DNA of 64,000 bases from Verrucomicrobia bacterium LP2A (lineage in GTDB: Bacteria > Verrucomicrobiota > Verrucomicrobiia > Methylacidiphilales > Methylacidiphilaceae). This document shows, piece after piece, positions 17,504-27,225 of this stretch (position 1 is its first letter; the number at the start of each line of letters is the position of its first letter). A program made the position numbers and the translations under genes. A model generated the notes under the pieces. That model ran no database searches and was not told the DNA's origin. It was given only the letters and a program-made list of their open reading frames with translations. The stretch is taken from the NCBI GenBank assembly GCA_000526255.1, contig JAFS01000002.1:496001-560000 (forward strand), given 5' to 3'.

Positions 17504-17734
17504 GCGGGATTCCACCATCCAAGCCTCATTCGCTCCTCGGATCTCCCTGCAAGGAACTACTGGCAGCCCATTCATTCCCAGTCCTTCCCTAATAAAGTAT
17601 TAGCATGATAAGCTATTGCTGGATAACGCGTTACAGTCACTACTGAATGCCCACAGCTATTGGATCCTGCTTACAGTACCGTTTGCCTCTCTTTTTTCAT
17701 ATTGACGCCTCTCACTCCCTTTGTCACAAACAGC

Positions 17735-17761
17735 CTGGAAGCGGATCGAATTTGCTTCCAG
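17735..17761 (+). promoter_or_regulatory. hairpin directly upstream of the HU-family gene
   Basis: CTGGAAGC (17735-17742) and GCTTCCAG (17754-17761) form a perfect 8-bp stem with an 11-base loop. The 3' arm runs straight into the GAAGGAGAGAGG ribosome binding site of the gene starting at 17773. A hairpin next to the Shine-Dalgarno could tune translation or act as an autoregulatory binding site. The remaining 230 bp between the cca-type gene and this hairpin are AT-rich, and I see no gene in them. Confidence 0.45.
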
Positions 17762-17772
17762 AAGGAGAGAGG

Positions 17773-18078
17773 ATGAAAGAGGGAAAGAAGAAAGAGAAGC
17801 GTTGGAATCGGGTCGACCTCGTCGAACATGTCCAAAAAGAGATGGGGAAGGAGACCACGAAGGCGCTGGCCGAATCGGCCGTTGGCGCCGTCTTGGACGG
17901 CCTCAAGGTCGGCATTCGGAAGGCGAGCACCGTGCAGCTCATCGGATTCGGCACCTTTAGGGTCGTACATCGAAAAGCCAGGATCGGGGTAAATCCTAAG
18001 ACAGGCGAACGCCTCAAGATCAAGGCCTCGAAATCCGTCCGTTTTGCACCTGGAAAGGGGTTGAAGGAGAGTCTGTAA
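17773..18078 (+). CDS. HU/IHF family DNA-binding protein
   Basis: The 101-residue histone-like protein has the HU fold: an N-terminal helical dimerisation part (RVDLVEHVQKEMGKETTKALAES), the LIGFGTFRVVHRKARIGVNPKTGE arm region with the DNA-intercalating Pro, and a basic C-terminus (SVRFAPGKGLKESL). The Lys-rich first ten residues are an addition compared with a minimal HU. The ATG at 17773 is preceded by GAAGGAGAGAGG. It converges on groEL across a shared terminator. Confidence 0.93.
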   Translation: MKEGKKKEKRWNRVDLVEHVQKEMGKETTKALAESAVGAVLDGLKVGIRKASTVQLIGFGTFRVVHRKARIGVNPKTGERLKIKASKSVRFAPGKGLKESL

Positions 18079-18187
18079 CCGGGCTCCTATTCCCGAAGGC
18101 TCCCCGTTCCGCCACCTTGGTTGGATCAAGGGAGTCGGAGCAGGGGGAGCATCTCATTCCGTCGTTCGTTGCCGCCTAACAACAGGA

Positions 18188-18223
18188 AGGCCGGAATCCC
18201 TTTCGGGGACTCCGGCCTTTTCT
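18188..18223. terminator. bidirectional rho-independent terminator between HU-family gene and groEL
   Basis: The arm AGGCCGGAATCCC and its near-complement GGGGACTCCGGCCT form a GC-rich stem around a TTTC loop, with one internal mismatch. TTTTC follows the stem on the plus strand and GAAGG...CCTT runs on the minus side. It lies between the two convergent stop codons and can end both transcripts. Confidence 0.8.
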
Positions 18224-18276
18224 CTGCTCGAAGCAGCTCGTTAAGAATCGGGCGCTTCTACTCGTCTGCTCTACTC

Positions 18277-19953
<1,677 letters not shown>

Positions 19954-20247
19954 CTATCCGACCACGGCAAGGACGTCGTCTTCCCGAAGAATCTGATAGG
20001 CTTCCCCATCGATCTTCACTTCGGTGCCGCCGTACTTGCTGATGAGGATGCGCTCCCCTTTCTTAAGCTCGATGGCAATGCGCTTCCCCTCTTCCAGTCG
20101 GCCGGGGCCGACCGCTACCACCGTGGCTTCCTGCGGCTTTTCTTTCGCTGTGTCCGGGATGATGATCCCGCCCTTTTTCGTCTCCTGCTCCTCGATCAGC
20201 TTAACGAGGACTCGATCCCCCAGGGGTCGAATATTTGGTTCAGCCAT
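19954..20247 (-). CDS. groES: 10 kDa co-chaperonin GroES
   Basis: The 97-residue protein has the GroES elements [17 protein letters not shown], the mobile loop with KKGGIIIPD, and the late [24 protein letters not shown]. It caps the GroEL ring. I chose the ATG at 20247 because AAGAAAGGAG lies just upstream and the protein then begins like the family; the longer open frame to 20313 has no support. It lies 86 bp downstream of dnaK. Confidence 0.97.
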   Translation of the reverse strand: MAEPNIRPLGDRVLVKLIEEQETKKGGIIIPDTAKEKPQEATVVAVGPGRLEEGKRIAIELKKGERILISKYGGTEVKIDGEAYQILREDDVLAVVG

Positions 20248-20333
20248 TTGTTCTCCTTTCTTCTCAGTTACTTGGATCTCTCGCGAGCCGGTCTTCCAAC
20301 CGACCTCGCGCAAAAAAAACCGCTTCCGGTTCT

Positions 20334-22280
20334 CTACGGCTTCTTGTCCTTGTCCTTATCGATCATCTCGAAATCGGCTTCGATCACGTCTCCCTTCGCC
20401 GCCGACCCTTCACCCGAGGCCGGAGGAGGCGTCCCTGCCGCTGTGGACTCGCTCCCCTGCGTCCCGGGTGCGGTCGCCCGATACATCTCCGTCGAGATGG
20501 CCTGGACCTTCTCGTTGAGCTCGTTCATGGCGGTTTGCAGCGCAGCCGTATCCTCGCCAGCGAGCAAGCCCCGCAAGCGGGCAATCAGGGATTCCATTTC
20601 GACCTTCTTGGCCGAATCGATCCGCTCGCCATGCTCCCGAAGAAGCTTTTCAGCCTGGTAGGCGAGGTTGTCCGCATTGTTCTTGGCCTCCGCAGCCTCC
20701 TTCCGCTTCCTGTCTTCCTCGGCGGAGTTCTCCGCGTCTCGGGTCATCCGGTCGATCTCGTCCTTGGAAAGCCCGCTCGACCCGGTGATCGAAATCTTCT
20801 GTTCGCGCCCGGTTCCCAGGTCCTTTGCGGAAACGTTCAGGATGCCGTTCGCATCGATGTCGAAGGTAACCTCCACCTGCGGGACCCCGCGCGGGGCGGG
20901 AGGGATTCCGTCGAGGTGGAAGACTCCCAGCAGCTTGTTGTCGCGGGCCATCGGCCGCTCTCCTTGGAGCACCTTGATCTCCACGCTCGGCTGATTATCG
21001 GAGAAGGTACTGAAGATCTGCGACTTTCGCGTGGGGATCGTTGTGTTGCGCGGAATCATGGGTGTGGCGATTCCGCCCGCCGTTTCGATCGCGAGCGAAA
21101 GGGGACTGACATCGAGCAGGAGCACGTCTTTGACCTGTCCGCGCAAAACCCCGCCCTGGATGGCCGCGCCCACGGCCACGACCTCGTCCGGGTTGACCCC
21201 TTTATGCGGCTCCTTACCCACTAACCTCCGAGCCGTCTCCACGATCTTCGGCATCCGGGTCATCCCTCCGACCAAGACCAACTCGTTGATCTCGGCGGCG
21301 GAAAGCTTGGCGTCCGCAAGACAGCTCATCACGGGCTTTACCGTCCGCTCCGCAAGGGAGTCGGTCAACTGCTCGAGCTTCGCCCGCGTCAGCTTCTTTT
21401 GGATATGCTTGGGCCCGGTTTGATCCGCCGTAATGAAGGGAAGATTAATCTCGTAGTCGGTGGAAGAAGAGAGAGCGATCTTGGCGCGCTCCGCCTCCTC
21501 CTTGAGGCGCTGCATCGCATCCGGCTGGCCGTGCAGGTCGATGCCGTTCTCCTGCTGAAACTCCTGGATGAGCCAGTCCATGACGGCGGCATCCCAGTCA
21601 TCGCCTCCGAGATGGGTGTCGCCGTTGGTCGCCTTGACCTCGAAGACCCCCTCTCCAATTTCCAGGATGGAGATATCGAAGGTTCCTCCGCCGAGATCGT
21701 AGACGGCGATGCGCTCGTCCTTCTTCTTCTCCAGCCCATAGGCCAGGGAGGCCGCCGTCGGCTCGTTGATGATCCGCAGAACCTCCAGGCCGGCGATTCG
21801 TCCCGCATCCTTGGTCGCCTGCCGTTGGCTGTCGTTGAAGTAGGCGGGAACGGTGATTACGGCCTGGGCGATCTTCTCGCCCAGCTTTGCCTCCGCGTCC
21901 GCTTTCAGCTTCATCAGGATGAAAGCGGAAATTTCCTCCGGGCTATAGGCGCGCTTCTCCGCCCCGATCTCCGCTTCGACGGCGCAGCCGCCCCCCTTTC
22001 CTTCCACAACACGATAGGGGACCCTCTTCACCTCTTGCTGAACTTCCGAAAACCGTCGCCCGACAAAGCGCTTGATCGAAAAGATGGTGTTGCGCGGGTT
22101 GGTAATCGCCTGCCGCTTCGCCGCCTGCCCCACCAGGCGCTCCCCCGCCCTCGTGAATGCCACAACCGAAGGAGTCGTTCTCGCTCCTTCCGAATTCTCC
22201 AAGACGACGGGTTGTCCCGCCTCCATGACGGACATGCACGAATTTGTCGTGCCCAAATCGATTCCGAGGACGTGCGCCAT
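20334..22280 (-). CDS. dnaK: molecular chaperone DnaK (Hsp70)
   Basis: The 648-residue protein is a full DnaK: the phosphate loop [11 protein letters not shown]-type start ([15 protein letters not shown]), [25 protein letters not shown], the linker [15 protein letters not shown], and the substrate domain with the helical lid. The tail is rich in Ala, Gly and Ser and ends in an acidic and Lys-rich motif. It is followed by groES and groEL. No CIRCE element (TTAGCACTC inverted repeat) is visible in the 120 bp upstream, so control by HrcA is not supported here. GrpE and DnaJ are not adjacent. Confidence 0.98.
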   Translation of the reverse strand: MAHVLGIDLGTTNSCMSVMEAGQPVVLENSEGARTTPSVVAFTRAGERLVGQAAKRQAITNPRNTIFSIKRFVGRRFSEVQQEVKRVPYRVVEGKGGGCAVEAEIGAEKRAYSPEEISAFILMKLKADAEAKLGEKIAQAVITVPAYFNDSQRQATKDAGRIAGLEVLRIINEPTAASLAYGLEKKKDERIAVYDLGGGTFDISILEIGEGVFEVKATNGDTHLGGDDWDAAVMDWLIQEFQQENGIDLHGQPDAMQRLKEEAERAKIALSSSTDYEINLPFITADQTGPKHIQKKLTRAKLEQLTDSLAERTVKPVMSCLADAKLSAAEINELVLVGGMTRMPKIVETARRLVGKEPHKGVNPDEVVAVGAAIQGGVLRGQVKDVLLLDVSPLSLAIETAGGIATPMIPRNTTIPTRKSQIFSTFSDNQPSVEIKVLQGERPMARDNKLLGVFHLDGIPPAPRGVPQVEVTFDIDANGILNVSAKDLGTGREQKISITGSSGLSKDEIDRMTRDAENSAEEDRKRKEAAEAKNNADNLAYQAEKLLREHGERIDSAKKVEMESLIARLRGLLAGEDTAALQTAMNELNEKVQAISTEMYRATAPGTQGSESTAAGTPPPASGEGSAAKGDVIEADFEMIDKDKDKKP

Positions 22281-22402
22281 GCATCTCCTTCCGCAATATG
22301 CGTACCAGGTAGGGAAAAGTGTTGCTACTCGTTCTTGTCTAGGTGCTTACAATATTTGCCAGCGCAGCGCGTTTTCGAGAGTTCTGAGTCAGAATGACGC
22401 AG

Positions 22403-23857
22403 TTATTGAGTCATTATGAGACAATCCCTCTGCAAAGCGGTCGTCAATTTTTCGTGGATCCCGTCGAACCCGCCATTGCTGAACACTACGAGGACATCTC
22501 CGCTCCGCACCAGGGGCACGATGTGGGTCGTGATCGCACTCGCGTCGGGCTCGAAGAATGCCAGCTTCCCTTTCTGCTTCAAGTCTTCGATGACCTTCCG
22601 CGGGTCGAGGCGATCCGAAGCGGGAAGCTGATCCTTCCTGGCAACATCGGCAAGAAAGATTCCGTCGGCTCCCTGGAGGGCATCGGGAAGCGCCTGCTGG
22701 AAGACCGCCCGACGCGTCGTGTTGCTCCGGGGCTCGAAAATCGCCCAGAGGCGCCGTTCCGGAAACCGGAGGCGGAGCGAGCGGAGCGTCTCCCGGATGG
22801 CGGTGGGGTGGTGTCCAAAATCATCGACGATCGTCACCCCTCCTATCTCCGCGCGAACCTCTCCGCGCCGACGCACGCCGCGAAAGCGGGGCAGCCCTTC
22901 TTCGACGATCGAATCGAGAGAGACGCCTCCATGGACGGCTGCCGCAACCGCCATCGCCGCGTCGCGCACGTAGAGCTCGCCTACGAGAGGGATCCGGAGA
23001 CGGCGGCCAAGCATTTCAAACTCGGAGCCCTCATTGGTATAGCGGAGCACGCGGATCAGAATCTCCGCGTTTTCCCCGAACCCGACGCTGCTCACCGGCG
23101 CCAGGCTCCCCTCGCAAACCGCCAGGCTGTTCGGATCATCCGCGTTGACGAAGACCCGTCCGGTCCGCGGCACCAGGTGAACCAACCGCCGGAACGAGAG
23201 CTGGATCGCCGCGAGGTCGGGGAAGATGTCCGCGTGGTCGAACTCGATATTGTTGATGAGAACGATTTCCGGAAGATAGTGGAGAAACTTGCTCCGCTTA
23301 TCAAAGAAGGCGGTGTCGTACTCATCGCCTTCCAGGACCCAGATGTCGCCTCTCCCCTTATGCCCGCCAGCGCCAAAATTCCCGGGCAACCCTCCGATCA
23401 GGAAAGAAGGGTCCTTCCCGGCGGCGGCGAAGAGCCAAGCCAGGAAGGAGGCCGTGGTCGTTTTCCCGTGAGTACCGGCGACAACGAAGTTTCGCGCCTT
23501 CCGGAGAAAGAGGAATTTGAGAGCTTCCGGGAGAGAGAGATAGAAGCGCTTCTCCTCCAACACGGCCTCCAACTCCGGATTCCCTCGCTTGATCGCGTTT
23601 CCTACGACGACGATCGCTTCGGGATCCTCCGGCAGGTTTTCCGGCCGATATCCTTCGTGCAAAGAGACGCCCCGGGATGCCAGGAAAGTGGAGAGGGGGG
23701 GGTAGACGCTTTCGTCCGAGCCGCCGACTTGCCAGCCCTCCTCCTGGAGCATGGCCGCCACCGCACCCATGGCGGTGCCGCAAATTCCCAGGAAGTGGAG
23801 GCGGGGGCGGCGCGCCGACGTCCCGCCGGATAGCCAGGATGGGGTACTGGGAATCAA
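22403..23857 (-). CDS. mpl: UDP-N-acetylmuramate:L-alanyl-gamma-D-glutamyl-meso-diaminopimelate ligase
   Basis: The 484-residue Mur-ligase family protein begins with a Rossmann-like HFLGICGTAMG segment. It has the ATP-binding AGTHGKTTTASFLAW near residue 126, the NNIEFDHADIF central segment and VDDFGHHPTAI in the C-terminal domain. These are shared by MurC and Mpl. GICGTAMG, LEGDEYDTAFFDKRSKF and FEPRSNTTRR are typical of Mpl, which recycles murein tripeptide onto UDP-MurNAc. It starts 14 bp after the upstream DICT-like gene, in a tadA-DICT-like-mpl operon. Confidence 0.92.
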   Translation of the reverse strand: MIPSTPSWLSGGTSARRPRLHFLGICGTAMGAVAAMLQEEGWQVGGSDESVYPPLSTFLASRGVSLHEGYRPENLPEDPEAIVVVGNAIKRGNPELEAVLEEKRFYLSLPEALKFLFLRKARNFVVAGTHGKTTTASFLAWLFAAAGKDPSFLIGGLPGNFGAGGHKGRGDIWVLEGDEYDTAFFDKRSKFLHYLPEIVLINNIEFDHADIFPDLAAIQLSFRRLVHLVPRTGRVFVNADDPNSLAVCEGSLAPVSSVGFGENAEILIRVLRYTNEGSEFEMLGRRLRIPLVGELYVRDAAMAVAAAVHGGVSLDSIVEEGLPRFRGVRRRGEVRAEIGGVTIVDDFGHHPTAIRETLRSLRLRFPERRLWAIFEPRSNTTRRAVFQQALPDALQGADGIFLADVARKDQLPASDRLDPRKVIEDLKQKGKLAFFEPDASAITTHIVPLVRSGDVLVVFSNGGFDGIHEKLTTALQRDCLIMTQ

Positions 23858-23871
23858 CGCCCGTCCACCCC

Positions 23872-24585
23872 TCAGGAAAGCCCGCCGAACTCGCCGCTCA
23901 TCAGCGTCGATTGGCTCTTCACGAAATCATTGATGGCCCGGAGCGGAGGAGTGGGCAGCGGAAAAAAACCTTCCCAGCGACGAACCAGCTTCTCCAAGCC
24001 GCAGCTCAGAAGATTGAATCTCCAGCGCACCGATTCGACCACGTAGGGGTCGAAGCTGCAAAAACCGACGTAGCGTTCCTGGCAAGCGAGCCCCTCGCGC
24101 TCCCCGTTGCTCCGCCCCCGCCCGAGATACTTGCAGCAGACGAGCGCGGACCGGTCCGCTCCGGAAAAAAGATAGAGGCGATATTTAGCGAGTCGGGGAT
24201 GGACGGAGACAACGAAGTCGATTTTCGAGCAGCGCTTCGGGGGAGTGCCCGGCGCCCAGACCCGGACGCGGCACGGTTTCCGGGCGAGTTGCGCATACCT
24301 TTCCCTCAGTGGCAGAAACGCATCAAGATCCGGAAAGAGCACGATCAGCTCTCCTCCTCCCGAATGGAACGCCAACTCCTCCACGGCGCGTCCCATGGCA
24401 CGTACCTGGTTGCCTCCGAAAACGTGGAGTTGGTCCCCATTGGGGGACTCCACCAGTGAATGAGGAACGAGTTGCCCGTTTGCGGTCTCGCGCAAGCGGA
24501 CGGCGTATCGCCCCGGACAATAGAGCGGAAGGGAGCATCGAAACGCCTGCTCGAAGGTGCGAATTACCCCAGTCCCGTCTACCAT
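23872..24585 (-). CDS. unknown protein, possibly with a DICT-like sensory domain
   Basis: The 237-residue protein has no signal peptide or membrane segment. Its layout recalls DICT domains: a QVRAMGRAVEELAFHSGGGELIVLF start, an F-x-x-x-R-x-R-Y segment (FLPLRERYAQLA), a central HPRLAKYRLYLFSGAD strand pair, and a late GFCSFDPYVVESVRWRF element ending in PLPTPP. The match is by general pattern only. It is cotranscribed between tadA and mpl, with gaps of 9 and 14 bp. No enzymatic motif is visible, so a regulatory or ligand-sensing role is the most I can suggest. Confidence 0.45.
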   Translation of the reverse strand: MVDGTGVIRTFEQAFRCSLPLYCPGRYAVRLRETANGQLVPHSLVESPNGDQLHVFGGNQVRAMGRAVEELAFHSGGGELIVLFPDLDAFLPLRERYAQLARKPCRVRVWAPGTPPKRCSKIDFVVSVHPRLAKYRLYLFSGADRSALVCCKYLGRGRSNGEREGLACQERYVGFCSFDPYVVESVRWRFNLLSCGLEKLVRRWEGFFPLPTPPLRAINDFVKSQSTLMSGEFGGLS

Positions 24586-24594
24586 AACCGTCGA

Positions 24595-25095
24595 CTACCC
24601 TAAGTAACCTGCCCCTTTTCGGGAAGCAACTGCCTTTTTCCGTCGACGAAGTTCGACGAAGAACTTTTGCAGGAGGGCCAGCGATGCGTCAGCCAGCAAC
24701 CCTCCTGACACGGCCACTTGCCGATTCGCTCCTTCCCACAGCCGCCACCGACTCTCCACGGCTCCCCAGCGCGGGTCGGCCAAGCTGTAGACGATGCGCG
24801 CAATCCGCGTTTGCAACGCCGCCCCCATGCACATGGGGCAAGGCTCCTTGGTCACATAGAGCGTGCATGCCTCCAACCGCCAGTCGCCCAACCAGGCCTG
24901 CGCTTGCCGGATTGCCCGCATCTCCGCATGAGCGAGCGCATCCCGCAATCGCTCTACCCCGTTTGCTCCACGGCCTACCGCGTCGCCGCCGTACACGACC
25001 AAGGCGCCAATGGGCACTTCCCCCTCGTCCCCCGCCCGGCGCGCCTCCTCCAGCGCCTCTTCCATCCAACGAATATCGTCTGTTGCCGCTTGCAT
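24595..25095 (-). CDS. tadA: tRNA-specific adenosine deaminase
   Basis: The 166-residue cytidine/deoxycytidylate deaminase-fold protein converts adenosine-34 to inosine in the tRNA wobble position. The zinc site is complete: His56 and catalytic Glu58 in HAEMRAI, and Cys86 and Cys89 in EPCPMCM. The downstream GAVES and FFVELRRRKK match TadA. I chose the ATG at 25095 because GGAGGTGG lies upstream with good spacing; the longer frame to 25284 overlaps the divergent ygfZ promoter region and is not family-like. Confidence 0.95.
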   Translation of the reverse strand: MQAATDDIRWMEEALEEARRAGDEGEVPIGALVVYGGDAVGRGANGVERLRDALAHAEMRAIRQAQAWLGDWRLEACTLYVTKEPCPMCMGAALQTRIARIVYSLADPRWGAVESRWRLWEGANRQVAVSGGLLADASLALLQKFFVELRRRKKAVASRKGAGYLG

Positions 25096-25282
25096 CTTTG
25101 CGCCACCTCCACCCGAGCGTATGCTATCGGCCGTCTGGGCGCTAGTCGGCTTCTCCCGCAATGAGCCGTTTCGCAACTGAAACCAGTGGCACGGGAGTTG
25201 CTCTCCGTGTGCTGTAGGCCGGGGAGAGGATCGGATCTCTCGGAAGGTGCGAAAGCGGCACGCCCGGCAACGGAAGGATGCC

Positions 25283-26182
25283 ATGGACCTCGAAGCACTC
25301 TACGACGAAATTCTTTCAGGCAAGCCCGCGCACGCGGCGGTCGCTCATCGCACCCTGTGGAAGGTTACCGGCAGGGACCGCGTGCGCTACCTGAACGGTC
25401 AAGTCACAAGCGATGTGGCCGCCCTATCCGCCGGATCAGCGATCTACGCAGCACTTCTCACCACGAAGGGAAGGCTGGTTGCCGATCTTTGGATCGGTGC
25501 ATCGGACGACGCACTCTGGATCGATGGTCCCACACCGGAGAGGGACTCACTCGAAGCCCGCCTGCGCCAATTTCTCGCCGCCGACGATGTGGAGATCGAG
25601 CGACTCGATGGCTGGACGCTCACCCGGGCTTTTCCCGACTCGTCGACCTTCGCCCTTCCGACGCCCTCCCCCTCTGTGGCCTTTCGCAGCGCACGGTTCG
25701 GCCTCCCTGGGCTGGATCTCTGGTCTCCCGAGGCGGGAGTCGGCGAGATCGGCATTCCTATCCCGGAAGCCCTGTTGGAATCGCTTCGCCTCGAAGCGAG
25801 ATTCCCGCAATGGGGAAAGGAGCTGCATCCCGGGGATCTGCCGCAGGAAGTGGGGATGGATCCGCTCGCGATCTCCTACCGCAAAGGCTGCTACGTCGGC
25901 CAGGAGATCGTCTCGCGTCTCCACCATATCGGCCATCCGAACCGCATGCTCGTCCTCCTGACCGCACCCCCAGGTTCAGGAACCCTTCAAGCGGGAGCGG
26001 GCCTTTGGCAGGCGGAAGATGAGGTCGGCAGAGTCACCAGCGTGGCCCGCTCCTTTGCGAAAAAGTGCGAGATCGCCCTTGGCATCGTGAAACGCGGCTC
26101 GTCCGTTCCCGGAACTCCACTGAGCTGCAACGGATCGAACGTGGAAGTCATTGCGCCCTTGCGCATGCCCTGCGGACCATAG
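25283..26182 (+). CDS. ygfZ: YgfZ-type folate-binding protein (iron-sulfur cluster maintenance)
   Basis: The 299-residue protein is related to the glycine cleavage T protein but belongs to the YgfZ/IBA57 group, as shown by its signature K-G-C-Y-V-G-Q-E near residue 200. An N-terminal VTGRDRVRYLNGQVTSDV segment is also typical. Family members bind tetrahydrofolate and help build or repair certain Fe-S enzymes. The ATG at 25283 follows GGAAGG five bases upstream. It is divergent from tadA and convergent with the small winged-helix gene. Confidence 0.88.
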   Translation: MDLEALYDEILSGKPAHAAVAHRTLWKVTGRDRVRYLNGQVTSDVAALSAGSAIYAALLTTKGRLVADLWIGASDDALWIDGPTPERDSLEARLRQFLAADDVEIERLDGWTLTRAFPDSSTFALPTPSPSVAFRSARFGLPGLDLWSPEAGVGEIGIPIPEALLESLRLEARFPQWGKELHPGDLPQEVGMDPLAISYRKGCYVGQEIVSRLHHIGHPNRMLVLLTAPPGSGTLQAGAGLWQAEDEVGRVTSVARSFAKKCEIALGIVKRGSSVPGTPLSCNGSNVEVIAPLRMPCGP

Positions 26183-26216
26183 CGGGATTCGGGCCGGGCC
26201 AAGCCCGCGCCTTGCG

Positions 26217-26633
26217 TCAGGCGCCCGAAATCGCCTGCTCCTCGCTTTTTTCGGCCTGGGCCGGAGTATAGATATACTTTCCATCCGTCCCCTTCCCTAA
26301 ATGGGCCACTTTCTTTCCCGTCGTGTAAAACCAGCTATACAAGTTGTTTGGCTTTACCCCAAGCTTCGCAGAAAGCTCTTTTACAGAGAGCCCTTCGGAT
26401 CCGGCAGCCGCCAGCGCATCGAGAACCGCTGCTTTCAGCTTTCCAGGATGTCTCCCGCCCCTTCCTGGAATCCGCCCCCTGGGCGTCACGCCTCCGCTAC
26501 GGCTGCGGCTATTGGAGGGCAAAAATTGAAGCCTCTTGTTGATCTCAGAAATTTTTTTCAAGAGGCTCTCCTTTTCCTGCACGAGCCTTCCAATCTCGTT
26601 AAGCTGTGCACTGGTAATCTGCGTAAGCTTCAT
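26217..26633 (-). CDS. small DNA-binding-like protein with coiled coil and winged-helix domain
   Basis: The 138-residue protein starts with a short coiled coil (EIGRLVQEKESLLKKISEINKR). A flexible basic segment rich in Gly and Arg follows, with an AT-hook-like GRGGRHPGK stretch. A C-terminal helix-turn-helix completes it: LKAAVLDALAAAGSEGLSVKEL, then AKLGVKPNNLYSWFYTTGKK. This layout fits a small transcription or nucleoid factor that dimerises through the coiled coil. The upstream part of the long open frame is antisense to hem genes and is not part of the protein. The start at 26633 is the first in-frame ATG; no clear ribosome binding site is present. Confidence 0.6.
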   Translation of the reverse strand: MKLTQITSAQLNEIGRLVQEKESLLKKISEINKRLQFLPSNSRSRSGGVTPRGRIPGRGGRHPGKLKAAVLDALAAAGSEGLSVKELSAKLGVKPNNLYSWFYTTGKKVAHLGKGTDGKYIYTPAQAEKSEEQAISGA

Positions 26634-26679
26634 GGAGTCAGTAATACTTACATGGAGAACCGATGCAATACTAATTTTC

Positions 26680-27024
26680 TCAGCTTCCCCGCTCAGTCGT
26701 TTCCTGCTTCCATGAATAGAGCCGCGCTTTGAGAGCTGCTTGCTCGGCTTCTGCGATGCGCCCCTGCTTCTGGCAAGCGAGCGAGAGCGTGGTCCAAGCC
26801 AGAGGCTCTTCCGGCCGCAGAGCCGTCGCGCGCAGGGCTGCATCCATCGCCTCTTGATACGCGCCGATCTTATATAGAGCCAGGGCCAAGGCATGTTGCG
26901 CGTCGAAATAGGCGCCGTCTTGATCAACCGCCTTTCGGTAGGCGGCGACCGCCTCCGTCCAATCTCCGACGGCAAGCGCCTCATTCCCGTTTTCCATGAA
27001 TTTCTCTGCTTGAGGATCCGCCAT
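26680..27024 (-). CDS. tetratricopeptide repeat protein
   Basis: The 114-residue protein is made of about three TPR units: AEKFMENGNEALAVGDWTEA, then the AYFDAQHALALALYKIGAYQEAMDAALRA unit, then EPLAWTTLSLACQKQGRIAEAEQAALKA, with the usual Gly/Ala/Tyr positions. It has no signal peptide and probably serves as a small protein-protein adaptor. The ATG at 27024 follows GGAGAAAG. It lies downstream of the hem operon on the same strand with a 200-bp gap that contains hairpins, so it may be a separate unit. Confidence 0.72.
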   Translation of the reverse strand: MADPQAEKFMENGNEALAVGDWTEAVAAYRKAVDQDGAYFDAQHALALALYKIGAYQEAMDAALRATALRPEEPLAWTTLSLACQKQGRIAEAEQAALKARLYSWKQETTERGS

Positions 27025-27117
27025 GGAACTTTCTCCGCTATTTCCCTTTTGCATGAATTGTATCCATCGGATTGGGCTGGCATGGAGACCGGGACCGACT
27101 CTTCGCCGCACTGAACC

Positions 27118-27224
27118 GCCTCCTGCGGAGGCAGAGCCACAATTGGGAGGCGGGCCAAGCCCGAGCCGTCCGATCCCAAGTCCAGCCAGCTCCGCAGCCC
27201 CGGCCCGAGAAATGCATGGCCGGG
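27118..27224. repeat. hairpin-rich spacer between cobA/hemD and the TPR gene
   Basis: Two perfect hairpins are present: GCCTCC/GGAGGC with a 3-base loop at 27118-27132, and CCCGGCC/GGCCGGG with a 12-base loop at 27199-27224. The second lies directly after the hemD stop (TAA at 27226-27228, minus strand) and may end the hem transcript, though no T-tract follows. The element CGGGCCAAGCCCG at about 27154 also occurs near 26200, so short palindromes recur around these two small genes. Confidence 0.4.
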
Positions 27225-27225
27225 C

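Noticed and set aside
22281-22402. CIRCE or sigma-32 site before dnaK
   Set aside because: No TTAGCACTC inverted repeat and no CTTGAA/CCCCAT pair; a short AATGAC/GTCATT dyad at 22393-22415 overlaps the mpl end and is too weak to call.
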